The notes beneath the pieces were generated by a model. That model made no database searches. It was given only the letters and a program-made list of their open reading frames with translations, and was not told the origin of the DNA. The translations under genes and the position numbers were made by a program. This document shows, piece by piece, positions 16,206 to 26,453 of a stretch of 64,000 nucleotides of DNA. Position 1 is the first letter of the stretch, and every line of letters begins with the position of its first letter. This stretch comes from Chryseobacterium indicum (lineage in GTDB: Bacteria; Bacteroidota; Bacteroidia; Flavobacteriales; Weeksellaceae): NCBI RefSeq assembly GCF_021504595.1, contig NZ_JACSGT010000003.1, forward strand, positions 310,001-374,000, given 5' to 3'.

Positions 16206-17698
16206 TGTCTGGTTTATTATTAACACTATTACTATTACCTCTGGTAGGTTCGGGATTAGTTTTTGCATGGAAAGATAAATCCAGCAAATATTTGGCACTG
16301 GGAATTGCGTTGGTACAAATGCTGATTACCTTCTACATCACTGCGGATTTTAATTTTAATCCTACGGTAGACAGCGTATTGCAGCACGAGATCAACTATC
16401 CTTGGTCACAATTTATGAAGAGTTCTCTTCACTTCGGAATCGATGGGATGAGTTTACTTCTTTTATTGTTAACCAATATTCTGGCGCCTATCATTATTTT
16501 ATCTTCATTTAATGAAAATGTAACCTACAGAAATACATTCTATGGTTTAATTCTGCTGATGCAGTTCGGTCTTGTAGGAGTTTTCACTTCGCTGGACGGT
16601 TTGCTGTTCTACATTTTCTGGGAAGTTACTTTGATTCCGATCTGGTTTATTGCCGGAATCTGGGGTCAGGAAAATAAAAGATTTGAATTCACTACGAAAT
16701 TCTTCGTTTATACCTTCGTTGGATCATTATTCATGTTAGCAGGATTGATTTATGTATACAATCACTCTGCATCTTTTGCGCTGACAGATCTTTATAATGC
16801 CCAGTTAAACGAAACACAACAAACCGTTGTATTCTGGTTCATCTTCTTTGCTTTTGCAGTGAAATTGCCGGTTTTCCCTTTCCACACGTGGCAGCCGGAT
16901 ACATATACCTATTCGCCAACACAAGGTTCCATGCTTTTATCAGGGATCATGCTGAAAATGGCAATCTACGGAGTTATGCGTTATCTTTTACCGATCACTC
17001 CCCTTCCGATTGCAGGAATTTCGGGACAGATCGTGATTATCTTAGCTATTGTGGGAATTGTTCACGGAGCTTTAATCGCGATCATCCAGACTGATATGAA
17101 GAGAATTATTGCATATTCTTCTTTCTCTCACGTTGGATTAATGGTGGCAGGTATTTTTGCTTCAGCCGTAATAACCTTAAGAGGAAACTTCAATATCGAA
17201 GGTGCTGAAGGAGCTTTGGTACAGACTTTTGCTCACGGTATTAACGTTGTCGGTTTGTTCTACTGCTGCGATATTTTATACAAGAGATTTAAATCAAGAG
17301 ACATCAGACAGATGGGAGGTTTAGCGAAAGTTGCTCCTAAGTTTGCCGTGTTGTTCCTCATCATTATATTAGGCTCAATGGGAGTTCCGTTGACCAATGG
17401 ATTCATCGGGGAATTTATTCTGCTGAAATCGGTATACGATTTTAACGGATTGGCAGCAGTAATTGCAGGTCTTACCGTAATCCTTTGTGCGGTATATTTA
17501 TTGAGATTCTACGGAAAAGCAATGTTCGGACAGGGTGATGAAGCTGTTTTAAGCACAGTAAAAGATCTTTCCGCAACAGAATTCTCTGTATTGGCAAGTT
17601 TAGCGGTTTTTGTGATTGTATTTGGTATTTTCCCACAACCGATAATCGAAATGGTGAATAGTTCGTTGAAGTTTATCTACCAATCAATGGTAAGCTAA
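16205..17698 (+). CDS. nuoM: NADH-quinone oxidoreductase subunit M
   Basis: A 497-aa antiporter-like membrane subunit. Conserved parts are FYIFWEVTLIPIWFIAGIWG near residue 138, AVKLPVFPFHTWQPDTYTYSPTQGSMLLSGIMLK near 218 and AYSSFSHVGLMVAGIF near 303. The fourteen-helix layout matches ND4. It is coupled to nuoL by a one-base overlap, with nuoN 16 nt downstream. Confidence 0.97.
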   Translation: MSGLLLTLLLLPLVGSGLVFAWKDKSSKYLALGIALVQMLITFYITADFNFNPTVDSVLQHEINYPWSQFMKSSLHFGIDGMSLLLLLLTNILAPIIILSSFNENVTYRNTFYGLILLMQFGLVGVFTSLDGLLFYIFWEVTLIPIWFIAGIWGQENKRFEFTTKFFVYTFVGSLFMLAGLIYVYNHSASFALTDLYNAQLNETQQTVVFWFIFFAFAVKLPVFPFHTWQPDTYTYSPTQGSMLLSGIMLKMAIYGVMRYLLPITPLPIAGISGQIVIILAIVGIVHGALIAIIQTDMKRIIAYSSFSHVGLMVAGIFASAVITLRGNFNIEGAEGALVQTFAHGINVVGLFYCCDILYKRFKSRDIRQMGGLAKVAPKFAVLFLIIILGSMGVPLTNGFIGEFILLKSVYDFNGLAAVIAGLTVILCAVYLLRFYGKAMFGQGDEAVLSTVKDLSATEFSVLASLAVFVIVFGIFPQPIIEMVNSSLKFIYQSMVS

Positions 17699-17714
17699 TT
17701 TGATATTTTAAGAA

Positions 17715-19100
17715 ATGAGTGTTTTAATTATTGTTTTCCTAACGGCAGTTGTTGCGTTATTTTCAGGAGTTTTTGAACAAGGGAAATTCGCAAGGTACAT
17801 TGGGATTTTGGGATTAATCATCGCATTATGGGTAAGTTTCATGCCGGAATGTGCTTTCTTCGGACAGTACAAACACATGTATGACTACACCGCCAATACT
17901 GCGCTATTCACAAAAATATCAATCGTAACGACATTATTGTTATTCTTTCTGGGCGGTTTTGCATTCAGCAACCACAGAAGCCACCAGTCTGAATTGTATG
18001 CTTTAATGCTTTTCGCTCTTTGTGGCGGGATTATCCTTTTCGGATATCAGAATATGGTAACGCTGTTCTTAGGAGTTGAAATTCTTTCTATTCCTTTATA
18101 TGTAATGGCGGGTGCTAACAAAACAGATCTGAGATCCAACGAAGCTTCCATCAAGTATTTTCTGATGGGTGCATTCGCAACAGGTTTCCTGTTATTCGGG
18201 ATTGCATTCATCTATGGAAGCGTAGGAAGTTTCGATTTATATAAAATTCAGGATTTCGGAGTTTCAAATCCTAAAGATGTCATGTTCATCTTAGGTGTTC
18301 TTTTGATTCTTTGCGCATTGGCATTTAAAGTTGCATTAGCGCCTTTCCATATGTGGAGTCCTGATGTTTATTACGGAGCGCCTTCATTAATCACCGCTTT
18401 CATGGCGAGTGTGGTAAAAATCTCAGGATTTTTCGCATTGTTCAGATTAATGACGATAGGATTTGGCGGAGTTACAGAAAACTGGATCAATGTTTTCGGA
18501 GTATTCTTAATCATTACATTGCTTTTGGCAAACGTTATGGGACTGGCTCAGACAAATGCAAAAAGAATGTTGGCATACTCTTCAGTTTCTCACGCAGGAT
18601 ACATCGGTTTGGTATTCTTCGGAATGACGAGTCTTTCTACTTATAATTTAGCTTTCTATTTATTTGCATACGCTTTGGCTACAGTAGGAGTTTTCATGTG
18701 TCTGATTTATGTTGAAAAACTGAAAAGAGAAACTTCTTTCGGCGCTTTCAAAGGATTGGCAAAAACAGAACCTTTATTGGCAGCTACAGCGGCGATTTCT
18801 ATGCTTTCAATGGCAGGAATTCCGTTAACCGCAGGTTTCATGGGAAAATTCTCTTTATTTTCTCAGGCGATGAATTCTCAGCACGGAGTTTTCCTTGTTT
18901 TGATCGCTGTTTTAGGATCAGCCGTTTCCATTGCTTATTATTTGAGACTGATTATTTCCATGTTCTTCTTCAAAGAAAGTACATTTAAATCTTCAGAAAA
19001 AGTAACGATCACGTACAATATTGTGGGAGTATTTGTTATTGCATCCATTGTTGTTCTGGGAGTTTTCCCTGATCTGTTTGCAAGACTGTTCGGATTATAA
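17715..19100 (+). CDS. nuoN: NADH-quinone oxidoreductase subunit N
   Basis: A 461-aa antiporter-like subunit and the last gene of the operon. Typical segments are LFLGVEILSIPLYVMAG near residue 117, FKVALAPFHMWSPDVYYGAP near 203 and AYSSVSHAGYIGLVFF near 288. A strong terminator follows. With nuoA-M this completes all fourteen subunits, so the window encodes a full NADH-oxidising complex I. Confidence 0.97.
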   Translation: MSVLIIVFLTAVVALFSGVFEQGKFARYIGILGLIIALWVSFMPECAFFGQYKHMYDYTANTALFTKISIVTTLLLFFLGGFAFSNHRSHQSELYALMLFALCGGIILFGYQNMVTLFLGVEILSIPLYVMAGANKTDLRSNEASIKYFLMGAFATGFLLFGIAFIYGSVGSFDLYKIQDFGVSNPKDVMFILGVLLILCALAFKVALAPFHMWSPDVYYGAPSLITAFMASVVKISGFFALFRLMTIGFGGVTENWINVFGVFLIITLLLANVMGLAQTNAKRMLAYSSVSHAGYIGLVFFGMTSLSTYNLAFYLFAYALATVGVFMCLIYVEKLKRETSFGAFKGLAKTEPLLAATAAISMLSMAGIPLTAGFMGKFSLFSQAMNSQHGVFLVLIAVLGSAVSIAYYLRLIISMFFFKESTFKSSEKVTITYNIVGVFVIASIVVLGVFPDLFARLFGL

Positions 19101-19120
19101 AAAATCATATTAAAATAGAG

Positions 19121-19151
19121 AACCACAACCTTTAAGTTGTGGTTTTTTTTT
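19121..19151 (+). terminator. Rho-independent terminator of the nuo operon
   Basis: AACCACAAC and GTTGTGGTT form a perfect 9-bp stem with loop CTTTAA, followed by TTTTTTTTA. Confidence 0.9.
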
Positions 19152-19176
19152 ACCTTTACTCTAAATTTCAGTTTTT

Positions 19177-21480
19177 GTGTCACAGCTATATAAAAAAGAC
19201 ACTCCATTTCAGGTTTTTATTTCGTTCAAAAAATATTTGGATGTGTTGGAACACATTCGATACAATGACCGTTTGGAATACCGGGCCAATTATGCTGAAT
19301 CTTTAATTGAGAAAACCAAAAACTTCAATGAATTCCGCAACGGATTTCAGGATGTATCTCTGTTGGAAAAAAATGAAGACCTCATCAAACTTCTTCTTGC
19401 AGACCTCTTCCCTACCGGACTCACCAATAACGAAATAAAAGCGGCAAGCGTTCCGATTTCCAATGTCACCTTTAATTACACGGATCGTTTTAAAGCGATT
19501 TTGAAAGATGCCGGAAAAGATTTCGAAATCGGGTTGCGTGATATTGATGATGATGAATTCTATGTTTTCTGCTGCTGTCTTATTTTACAGAGTTACTTCA
19601 AAAAAGATATAAAAAGTACCATTCCTTTTTATTATGATATTCCCAATGCGCAGGGAATCATGAAGCATTATAAAATAACGGTGAACGCCGATTTTACAGA
19701 AATATTTCCTGCAGAAGGCACAAAAATTCCTTCCGATGAAATACTGGATATTCTGCTGGAAAATTTAGACGACTTTAAACTGTGGAAGAAACATTTTCCG
19801 CCTGAATCCTGGATCTTAAAAGGATTTACCATCATTTCTCTCGTTGACTGCACCAGTGAAATTGCGCTCTCCGATCTGAAATCTACTATGATTGAAGTAG
19901 ATACTGAAAATTTCTCGCAGGACGAAAATCTTATTGAAATATTTAAGTCATATTTTGATATTCCGGAGCTCAATTTTGGTTTGATGCTTTACAACAAGAA
20001 AGAACAGAAACTGGAAAAAATGCCGGTCTATGAAAATATTTTTACCAATCATGTGCTGAATTTCTGGATTAATTCTATTGACGAAGACACTAGAAAAAGC
20101 ACCATCATCAATCTGCACTATAATCCAAAGCCCATTGTAGTTTCTAACCTCAACTATCTTGAAGAAGAGGCAAAAGCGAAACCTTCTTTCAGTATTTTGA
20201 AGGAAAATAAGATCAATAGCTTTATGGTTATCCCGATTGTGAAAGACAATGAACTTTTGGCTATTATGGAATTCACCTCTCCGATTCCCAACAGTTTCAA
20301 CGGTCTGAAATTAAAAAAAATGGAATCGTTCAGCAACATGATTATTTTCTCGCTGAGCCGGTTCAGTTTTGAAAAAAATTATCAGATTGAAGCGATTATT
20401 CAGCGTGAATATACTACGATTCACGACAGTGTGGTATGGAAATTCAGAAACGAGGCTGAAAAGTATTTTAATGCCTCTCTTGGTAAAAAAATGTATTCCT
20501 TAAAGGAGATTTCTTTTAAAAATCTGACGCCGCTTTTCGGATTTTCAGACATCCGTTCTTCTTCGGAAAAAAGATATAATCTCATGCTCGAAGATCTCAA
20601 CCAGCAGATTGAATCCCTTCATGAGATTTTTAATTTAACCAAATCGGACTCGGAAAAATTTTTACCGGATTTAGATATTTTTGAAAATGAGCTCAATAAT
20701 GAAATAAAAGCTGATACCGAACAGAGATTCCAGCGATTATTAAGGGAAGAAATTCATCCTTATCTTCAGGCGAAACTGGAAATAAAGTCTTCCAGTGAAG
20801 TAAAGGCTAAAATTAAAGATTATTTTGCGCAGGTTTTCCATCAGACCGATCTGTTTTACGCCAACAGAAAAAGTCTGGATGATTCTATAACACTGGTTAA
20901 CCGAAAACTTGCTGATGTTCTGGACGAAGCCCAAATACAGGCACAACAGATTTTTCCGCACTATTATGAAAGGTTTAAATCTGATGGGGTGGAGCATAAT
21001 TTGTATACCGGACAGAATATTGCTCCCGAACTGCATTACCATTCCAAAATTGTACATAAACTTCGTTACTGGCAGCTAAAGACCATCTGCAATATGGAAA
21101 TTGAATTCCATAATTTTAAGAAAGATCTTCCTGTTTGTCTTGATATTGCTTCGCTGATTTTTGTGTATAATGAAAAAATAGATATCCGCTTCAGAATGGA
21201 CGAAAAACGTTTTGATGTAGACGGAGCTTACAATTCTTATTACGAAATCATCAAAAAACGCCTTGATAAAGCGCACGTAAAAGATTCCACCGACAGAATT
21301 ACCTGCCCCGGAAAAATAACCATCGTTTATTTTGGGATGGAAAACCAGAGAGAATATCTCGATTACATCAACAAATTACAAAAGAAAGGAGTTCTCCGGA
21401 ACGACATCGAATTCCTGAAAGTCGAAGATTTGCAGGGTATTACAGGACTTTTAGCATTAAGAGTATCTCTGGCACAATAA
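19177..21480 (+). CDS. GAF-domain-containing protein
   Basis: A 767-aa soluble protein with no signal or membrane segment. A GAF-like region lies around residues 250-390, ending in ENKINSFMVIPIVKDNELLAIMEFTSP, the usual last strands of a GAF fold. The flanking regions are helical and of unknown type; residues 460-560 look coiled-coil-like. No kinase, cyclase or output domain is visible, so ligand and role are unknown. The start is a GTG (SQLYKKDTPFQVF); the next in-frame Met is about 170 residues later, inside conserved-looking sequence. It follows the nuo terminator by 26 nt and ends at its own terminator. Confidence 0.7.
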   Translation: MSQLYKKDTPFQVFISFKKYLDVLEHIRYNDRLEYRANYAESLIEKTKNFNEFRNGFQDVSLLEKNEDLIKLLLADLFPTGLTNNEIKAASVPISNVTFNYTDRFKAILKDAGKDFEIGLRDIDDDEFYVFCCCLILQSYFKKDIKSTIPFYYDIPNAQGIMKHYKITVNADFTEIFPAEGTKIPSDEILDILLENLDDFKLWKKHFPPESWILKGFTIISLVDCTSEIALSDLKSTMIEVDTENFSQDENLIEIFKSYFDIPELNFGLMLYNKKEQKLEKMPVYENIFTNHVLNFWINSIDEDTRKSTIINLHYNPKPIVVSNLNYLEEEAKAKPSFSILKENKINSFMVIPIVKDNELLAIMEFTSPIPNSFNGLKLKKMESFSNMIIFSLSRFSFEKNYQIEAIIQREYTTIHDSVVWKFRNEAEKYFNASLGKKMYSLKEISFKNLTPLFGFSDIRSSSEKRYNLMLEDLNQQIESLHEIFNLTKSDSEKFLPDLDIFENELNNEIKADTEQRFQRLLREEIHPYLQAKLEIKSSSEVKAKIKDYFAQVFHQTDLFYANRKSLDDSITLVNRKLADVLDEAQIQAQQIFPHYYERFKSDGVEHNLYTGQNIAPELHYHSKIVHKLRYWQLKTICNMEIEFHNFKKDLPVCLDIASLIFVYNEKIDIRFRMDEKRFDVDGAYNSYYEIIKKRLDKAHVKDSTDRITCPGKITIVYFGMENQREYLDYINKLQKKGVLRNDIEFLKVEDLQGITGLLALRVSLAQ

Positions 21481-21484
21481 AAAA

Positions 21485-21515
21485 CTCATCCGATCCGGAT
21501 GAGCTTTAATCTTTT
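21485..21515. terminator. Terminator between convergent genes
   Basis: CTCATCC and GGATGAG form a perfect stem with a 5-nt loop, followed on the + strand by CTTTAATCTTTTT. It lies between the GAF gene and the convergent HD-PycTM gene; T-richness favours the + direction. Confidence 0.75.
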
Positions 21516-21525
21516 TACATTCTAT

Positions 21526-22701
21526 TTAGAGGCTTAAAAAAGCATATCCGAAAGACAAAACAGAAATTACGATTCCTGCCATAAAAATCTTATAGGTAAT
21601 GGATAAAAGCCTGTATTTTCTGTCTAAAACCTTTCCTAAAAAATACAAATCCTTCACCATAGAATCATAGATATAATCGCGGTCTTTGATGAGAACATTC
21701 ATTGCATTCTGATAATCATCAAAAATCATCCTGTTGAAATTCCCGAAGAATAAAAGATTCACCTTTCTGTCGGCAACATCCTGTAAGCTGAATTTTGCTT
21801 TGGTTACATTCGGTTTTGTGGATAATATGGCAAAAATGATGGTAAGAACCGCAGATAAAAGCAGGATAAAACTCGGAATAATAAGATGTGAATTCTTAGG
21901 CGTATCCAGCTTCGGAACCAAAACAGAAAGACAGACCGAAATGATGATGGCATTTACAGAAAGAAGGATATTCGCTTTGCTGTCGGCAATATCACTCAGT
22001 CTTGTATGGTTGCTTAAAGTGACTCTGAATAAAGTATCTACACTTCTGTCGGATTTCGGTTCTTTTTCCTTTGACTTTTTGTTTTCAGAACCCTCTTCTT
22101 TATCCTCATCTTTTTCCAATTTCTTTTTAATTTTTTTGATGTTCTTCTCCTTCAAAGGTTGCCATTGTTTTTTTGCATACTCTGTATAGAACTGATGTTT
22201 ATTTTTCAGCATATCCAGATTTCCGGCATTCCATTCGTCGTTAGAATAGCATCGTACATTGGTTAGCTCCCACTCTTTCCTCAATGCATCGGAAATATCG
22301 TTATAATCGTGGCTTGCAAAATGACTGCAGTCTGCGTCTTTCACTATTTTTTCCAGAAGATTCTGCGGAACGTACGTTATTTTAGTTGCTAAAATAAGCT
22401 TGGAAACATCTTCGATATAGTTTTCGGGATAGTTTTCCTGCTGCAGAAAATCTTTCATAATCTTTACTCCTGCTTCTTCATGATTTTTGGCACACTCTAT
22501 GTAACCTGTATCATGAAACCAGAGAGCCAGAATCACTTTTTCCTGATCTTCTTCAGAAACCGGAGTGTTTTTGAGAATTTCTTCGGCCTTATTTACTGTA
22601 AAGGTAGTATGTATAAAATTATGATAAGAATATACTGAAGATAGTTTATCTTTGAATAAGGTTTCGACATAGTCTTTGGCTTTTTTTAAAATATTCATCA
22701 T
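21526..22701 (-). CDS. HD-domain / PycTM (Pycsar-effector-like) fusion protein
   Basis: A 391-aa protein with two parts. Residues 1-190 form an HD-type phosphohydrolase domain: YHNFIHT near 27, the HD pair in ALWFHDTGYIE near 59, NHEEAG and KDADCSHF near 122. A highly charged linker (about 190-220, KIKKKLEKDEDKEEG) leads to a C-terminal PycTM-like module with NHTRLSDIADSKANILLSVN, two transmembrane helices (about 250-295) and a final helix. PycTM proteins are membrane effectors of cyclic-pyrimidine (Pycsar) immunity. No cyclase lies nearby, and HD-PycTM fusions are common as orphans in Flavobacteriia. The HD part could act on nucleotides; this is inferred. Confidence 0.8.
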   Translation of the reverse strand: MMNILKKAKDYVETLFKDKLSSVYSYHNFIHTTFTVNKAEEILKNTPVSEEDQEKVILALWFHDTGYIECAKNHEEAGVKIMKDFLQQENYPENYIEDVSKLILATKITYVPQNLLEKIVKDADCSHFASHDYNDISDALRKEWELTNVRCYSNDEWNAGNLDMLKNKHQFYTEYAKKQWQPLKEKNIKKIKKKLEKDEDKEEGSENKKSKEKEPKSDRSVDTLFRVTLSNHTRLSDIADSKANILLSVNAIIISVCLSVLVPKLDTPKNSHLIIPSFILLLSAVLTIIFAILSTKPNVTKAKFSLQDVADRKVNLLFFGNFNRMIFDDYQNAMNVLIKDRDYIYDSMVKDLYFLGKVLDRKYRLLSITYKIFMAGIVISVLSFGYAFLSL

Positions 22702-22724
22702 CGAAATTTTATTAATGTAAATTT

Positions 22725-25700
22725 ATGAATTTATCCTTTAAAACTCATCTAAAAAATACTTCTGTTATTATCAGAGTAGCATTGTCTGCCGGAGTTCTCT
22801 ATTCCTGCGCAACATATAACGTAAAAAAGGGTAAAAACTTATCTGAAATTAAAAATTCTGATATAAAATCTGACAGCGATTTTAAAATATTCCTCATCGG
22901 AGATGCCGGAAATGCAGACGAAGCACAGGCACAGAATACTCTGAATCTGCTGAAAAGCCAGCTGGAAAAAGCAGACAGCAATTCAATGCTGATCTTTTTG
23001 GGCGATAATATCTATCCGTCGGGAATGCCGAAAAAATCTGATAAGGATTATGCTCTGGCAAAACAAAAACTGGAAGATCAGCTATCCATTGCCAAAAACT
23101 TTAAAGGTAAAACTCTGGTGATTCCGGGCAATCATGACTGGTATAACGGACTGGATGGTCTAAAAGCACAGGAAGAACTGGTAAAAGATTATTTAAACGA
23201 TAAAAAAGGATTTTTACCAAAAAATGCGTGTCCCATTGATGATATCAGCCTGACAAAAGACATCAAACTGATTGTTATAGACACGGAATGGGCTTTGGTA
23301 AACTGGGACAAATATCCGGGAATCAATAAAAACTGTGATGTTAAAACGCGGGAAGACCTTTTCACGGAGTTTAAAGATTTAATTAATAAAAATCAGGACA
23401 AAAGAATTATCGTTGCGCTTCACCACCCGATTATAAGCACCGGAACTCATGCAGGATACACTTCTGTGAAATCCAATCTTTTCCCTCTGAATAGTAAAAT
23501 CCCGTTACCCGGACTTGCAAGTGTTATTAATGTTGTAAGAAGTTCATCGGGTGCAAATCCGGAAGATATCAACAACCAGCATTACGCAGATTTAGCCAAC
23601 AGATTAAAAAGTATTGTTCAGGAAAAGGAAAATATTATTTTTGTTTCCGGACACGATCATAATCTTCAGTACCACGAATTCAGAAACATAAGACAGATTA
23701 TAAGCGGCGCCGGTTCTAAGGTAGATCCTGCAACCATTGGCGAAAAAACAGATTTTTCTTATGGAGGAAGCGGTTTTGCTGTTTTAAATATCAGAAAAGA
23801 TAAAAGTTCGGATGTAGAATATTTTTCAACAAAAAATAATACGCCGGAACTGCTTTCCCACATTCAGGTGATCGATAAGCCGAAAGAATTCGTCAACAGT
23901 TATCCGGATTCTTTCCCTCCGACAGTTATTTCTACCATTTATCCTGAAAAGTTAACGCAAAAAGGAAAATTTTATACATGGCTTTGGGGAGAACATTACC
24001 GAAAATATTACGGAATGCTTATTGAAGCTCCAACCGCCAATCTTTCTACGCTGGACGGAGGTTATATTCCTTTCAGAGAAGGCGGCGGAAACCAGTCTAA
24101 CAGTTTAAGGCTGAAAACGCAGGACGGACAGGAATTTGTGATGAGAGGTGTTAAAAAAAGTGCAATCCGTTTTCTGAATAATATGGCTTTCAAGAAAAGT
24201 ACCTTCGGAAACGAGCTGGATAATACATTTCCTGAAAAGTTCCTTTTGGATTTCTATACCGCCAATCATCCGTTTACGCCATTTGCAGTCGGAAATCTGG
24301 CAGATAAAATTCATCTTTACCACAGCAATCCGAGATTGTTTTACATTCCCAGACAAAAAGCTCTGGGACATTATAATCTGAATTATGGTAATGAATTGTA
24401 CATGATCGAAGAGCGTTTTTCATCTGATCCGAAAACTCTGGCATCGCTTGATGATGCAAAAGATATTCTTTCTACAGATGATGTACTGAAAAATTTAAAC
24501 AAAAATTACAAATATTCTGTAGATAAGGAAACGTACATCAGGGCAAGAATTTTTGATATGCTGATCGGAGACTGGGACAGACACTCCGACCAATGGAAAT
24601 GGGCAGAATATAAAGACGGAGATAAGGTAATCTACAAACCGATTGCAAGAGACAGAGATCAGGCTTTCAGTAAATATGACGGTGCTGCTTTTAAGATCAT
24701 CATGAATATTCCGGCAATACGCCATATGAAAACATTTAAAGATGATATTAAAAATGTAAAATGGCTTGCTATGGAACCCTATCCTCTGGATCTGATTTTC
24801 TTAAAAAGCTCTACAAACGAAGACTGGATTGCTCAGGCAAAATACATTCAGGAACATTTATCGGATAAAGATATTGATGAAGCTTTCACCAATCTTCCGA
24901 AAGAAGTTCAGGATGAAACTATTGCGGACATTCAAAGAAAATTAAAATCAAGAAAAACAAAACTTGAAACTTATGCTTCACAATATTACGATGTGCTGCA
25001 GGAGAAAGTTCCTTTAACGGGAACCATAAATCCGGACAAATTTGTGATTACAAAAACAGCAAATACCGTTAATGTAAAACAATATAAACTTGATAAAAAC
25101 CAAGAAAATCCGGAACTGGTTTTCGAAAAAACATATGATGATTCCAAAACAAAGGAACTCTGGATCTATGGTCTTGAAGATGACGACATTTACGAAGTTT
25201 CAGGAGACGGAAAACCCAAAATGAACATCCGGCTGATCGGAGGCTACAATCATGATACGTACAATGTTGCCAATGGAAGTAAAGTAAAGATTTACGATTT
25301 TAAATCGCAGAAAAACACCTACAATACAAAAGGAGCAACTAAAAATATTTCCGACGATTACGACATTAATACCTATAACTACAAACACCCGAAGTATAAT
25401 TTTTTTGCAGGATATCCAAATGCAGATTACACTCCTGATGACGGAGCAATTCTCGGTGTATTACTGAATTATACCGTAAATAATTTTATCCGTTCTCCGT
25501 TTACCCAAACACACAGCCTGAAAATTAATTATTACACGGCTACAGGCGGCTTTAATGCATATTATAAAGGGATCTTCAAAAAAGCAATCGGAAGCTGGGA
25601 TTTTAATCTTGATGCAGGATTTACAACACCGCGCTTCGCAGAAAATTTCTTCGGATTGTCTAATGAAAGTATTTATGATAAAAAAGAAGATGACAGAAGA

Positions 25701-26441
25701 TTCAACAGGGCAAAGATCTCTAAAATAAATTTTGCTCCTTCTGTTTCCCAAAAAAGCTGGAATAATATTTTCAACCAGTTTCAGCTGACTTTTGAAAATA
25801 ATAAAGTACAGCGGAACGGAGACCGTTTTGTAGATCTTTCGCCGGATGTAAGATCCGAAGTTTTCGATAATCAGCAGTTTGCGGGAGGAAATTACACATT
25901 TAGTTATAAAAATCAGGATAACAATGCGTTTCCTACTTTGGGAATGGAATTTAAAGTAAATGCCGACTGGAAAACAGACCTTGCCGATACGAAGCGGAAC
26001 TTTTTAATCTTAAAAGGTACCCTCTCCATAAATCACAGGTTAGACAACCGCGGTAATTTCGTACTTGCCAATTCCAGCAACGGAATGTGGATTAACAATA
26101 ATAATTTTGATTTTTATCAGGCTGCGGCAATCGGTGGAAACAACGGAATGAGAGCTTTTCGAAACGACAGATTTTCAGGAAAATCTTATTTCACCAATAA
26201 TTCGGAGATCCGATGGGATTTTGGCAGGGTAAGAAACAATATTGTTCCTGCCAATATGGGGCTTTTACTGGGCTATGATGTAGGAAGAGTATGGAACGAT
26301 CATGAAGATTCAAAAAAATGGCACCAGTCTGTAGGAGGAGGACTATGGCTGAGCATTGTAGAAATGTTCTCCGCAAGACTGAATTATTTCTACGGAAGCG
26401 ACGGAGGAAGAGTTTCAGGAGGCGTGGGAATGACTTTTTAA
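22725..26441 (+). CDS. Metallophosphoesterase / kinase-like / outer-membrane barrel protein
   Basis: A 1238-aa exported protein. The N-terminus looks like a lipoprotein signal (SAGVLYSCATY). Residues 50-390 form a calcineurin-type phosphoesterase: FLIGDAGNADE, LGDNIYPSG, IPGNHDWYNG, ALHHPI and VSGHDHNLQYHE supply the metal ligands. Residues about 430-760 look kinase-like: a glycine-rich GGGNQSNSLRL, a Lys-bearing strand EFVMRGVKK, a catalytic-loop-like GDWDRHSDQW near 615 and a possible metal site RDRDQAFSKYDG near 642. The last 350 residues are beta-rich and end GGVGMTF, as in outer-membrane barrels of the surface-antigen type. The start is 23 nt from the divergent HD-PycTM start, so their promoters must overlap or be embedded. 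Confidence 0.75.
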   Translation: MNLSFKTHLKNTSVIIRVALSAGVLYSCATYNVKKGKNLSEIKNSDIKSDSDFKIFLIGDAGNADEAQAQNTLNLLKSQLEKADSNSMLIFLGDNIYPSGMPKKSDKDYALAKQKLEDQLSIAKNFKGKTLVIPGNHDWYNGLDGLKAQEELVKDYLNDKKGFLPKNACPIDDISLTKDIKLIVIDTEWALVNWDKYPGINKNCDVKTREDLFTEFKDLINKNQDKRIIVALHHPIISTGTHAGYTSVKSNLFPLNSKIPLPGLASVINVVRSSSGANPEDINNQHYADLANRLKSIVQEKENIIFVSGHDHNLQYHEFRNIRQIISGAGSKVDPATIGEKTDFSYGGSGFAVLNIRKDKSSDVEYFSTKNNTPELLSHIQVIDKPKEFVNSYPDSFPPTVISTIYPEKLTQKGKFYTWLWGEHYRKYYGMLIEAPTANLSTLDGGYIPFREGGGNQSNSLRLKTQDGQEFVMRGVKKSAIRFLNNMAFKKSTFGNELDNTFPEKFLLDFYTANHPFTPFAVGNLADKIHLYHSNPRLFYIPRQKALGHYNLNYGNELYMIEERFSSDPKTLASLDDAKDILSTDDVLKNLNKNYKYSVDKETYIRARIFDMLIGDWDRHSDQWKWAEYKDGDKVIYKPIARDRDQAFSKYDGAAFKIIMNIPAIRHMKTFKDDIKNVKWLAMEPYPLDLIFLKSSTNEDWIAQAKYIQEHLSDKDIDEAFTNLPKEVQDETIADIQRKLKSRKTKLETYASQYYDVLQEKVPLTGTINPDKFVITKTANTVNVKQYKLDKNQENPELVFEKTYDDSKTKELWIYGLEDDDIYEVSGDGKPKMNIRLIGGYNHDTYNVANGSKVKIYDFKSQKNTYNTKGATKNISDDYDINTYNYKHPKYNFFAGYPNADYTPDDGAILGVLLNYTVNNFIRSPFTQTHSLKINYYTATGGFNAYYKGIFKKAIGSWDFNLDAGFTTPRFAENFFGLSNESIYDKKEDDRRFNRAKISKINFAPSVSQKSWNNIFNQFQLTFENNKVQRNGDRFVDLSPDVRSEVFDNQQFAGGNYTFSYKNQDNNAFPTLGMEFKVNADWKTDLADTKRNFLILKGTLSINHRLDNRGNFVLANSSNGMWINNNNFDFYQAAAIGGNNGMRAFRNDRFSGKSYFTNNSEIRWDFGRVRNNIVPANMGLLLGYDVGRVWNDHEDSKKWHQSVGGGLWLSIVEMFSARLNYFYGSDGGRVSGGVGMTF

Positions 26442-26453
26442 AATTATAAAATA

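Noticed and set aside
21526..22701. Complete Pycsar system
   Set aside because: Only an effector-like module is present; no adjacent pyrimidine cyclase gene on either side.
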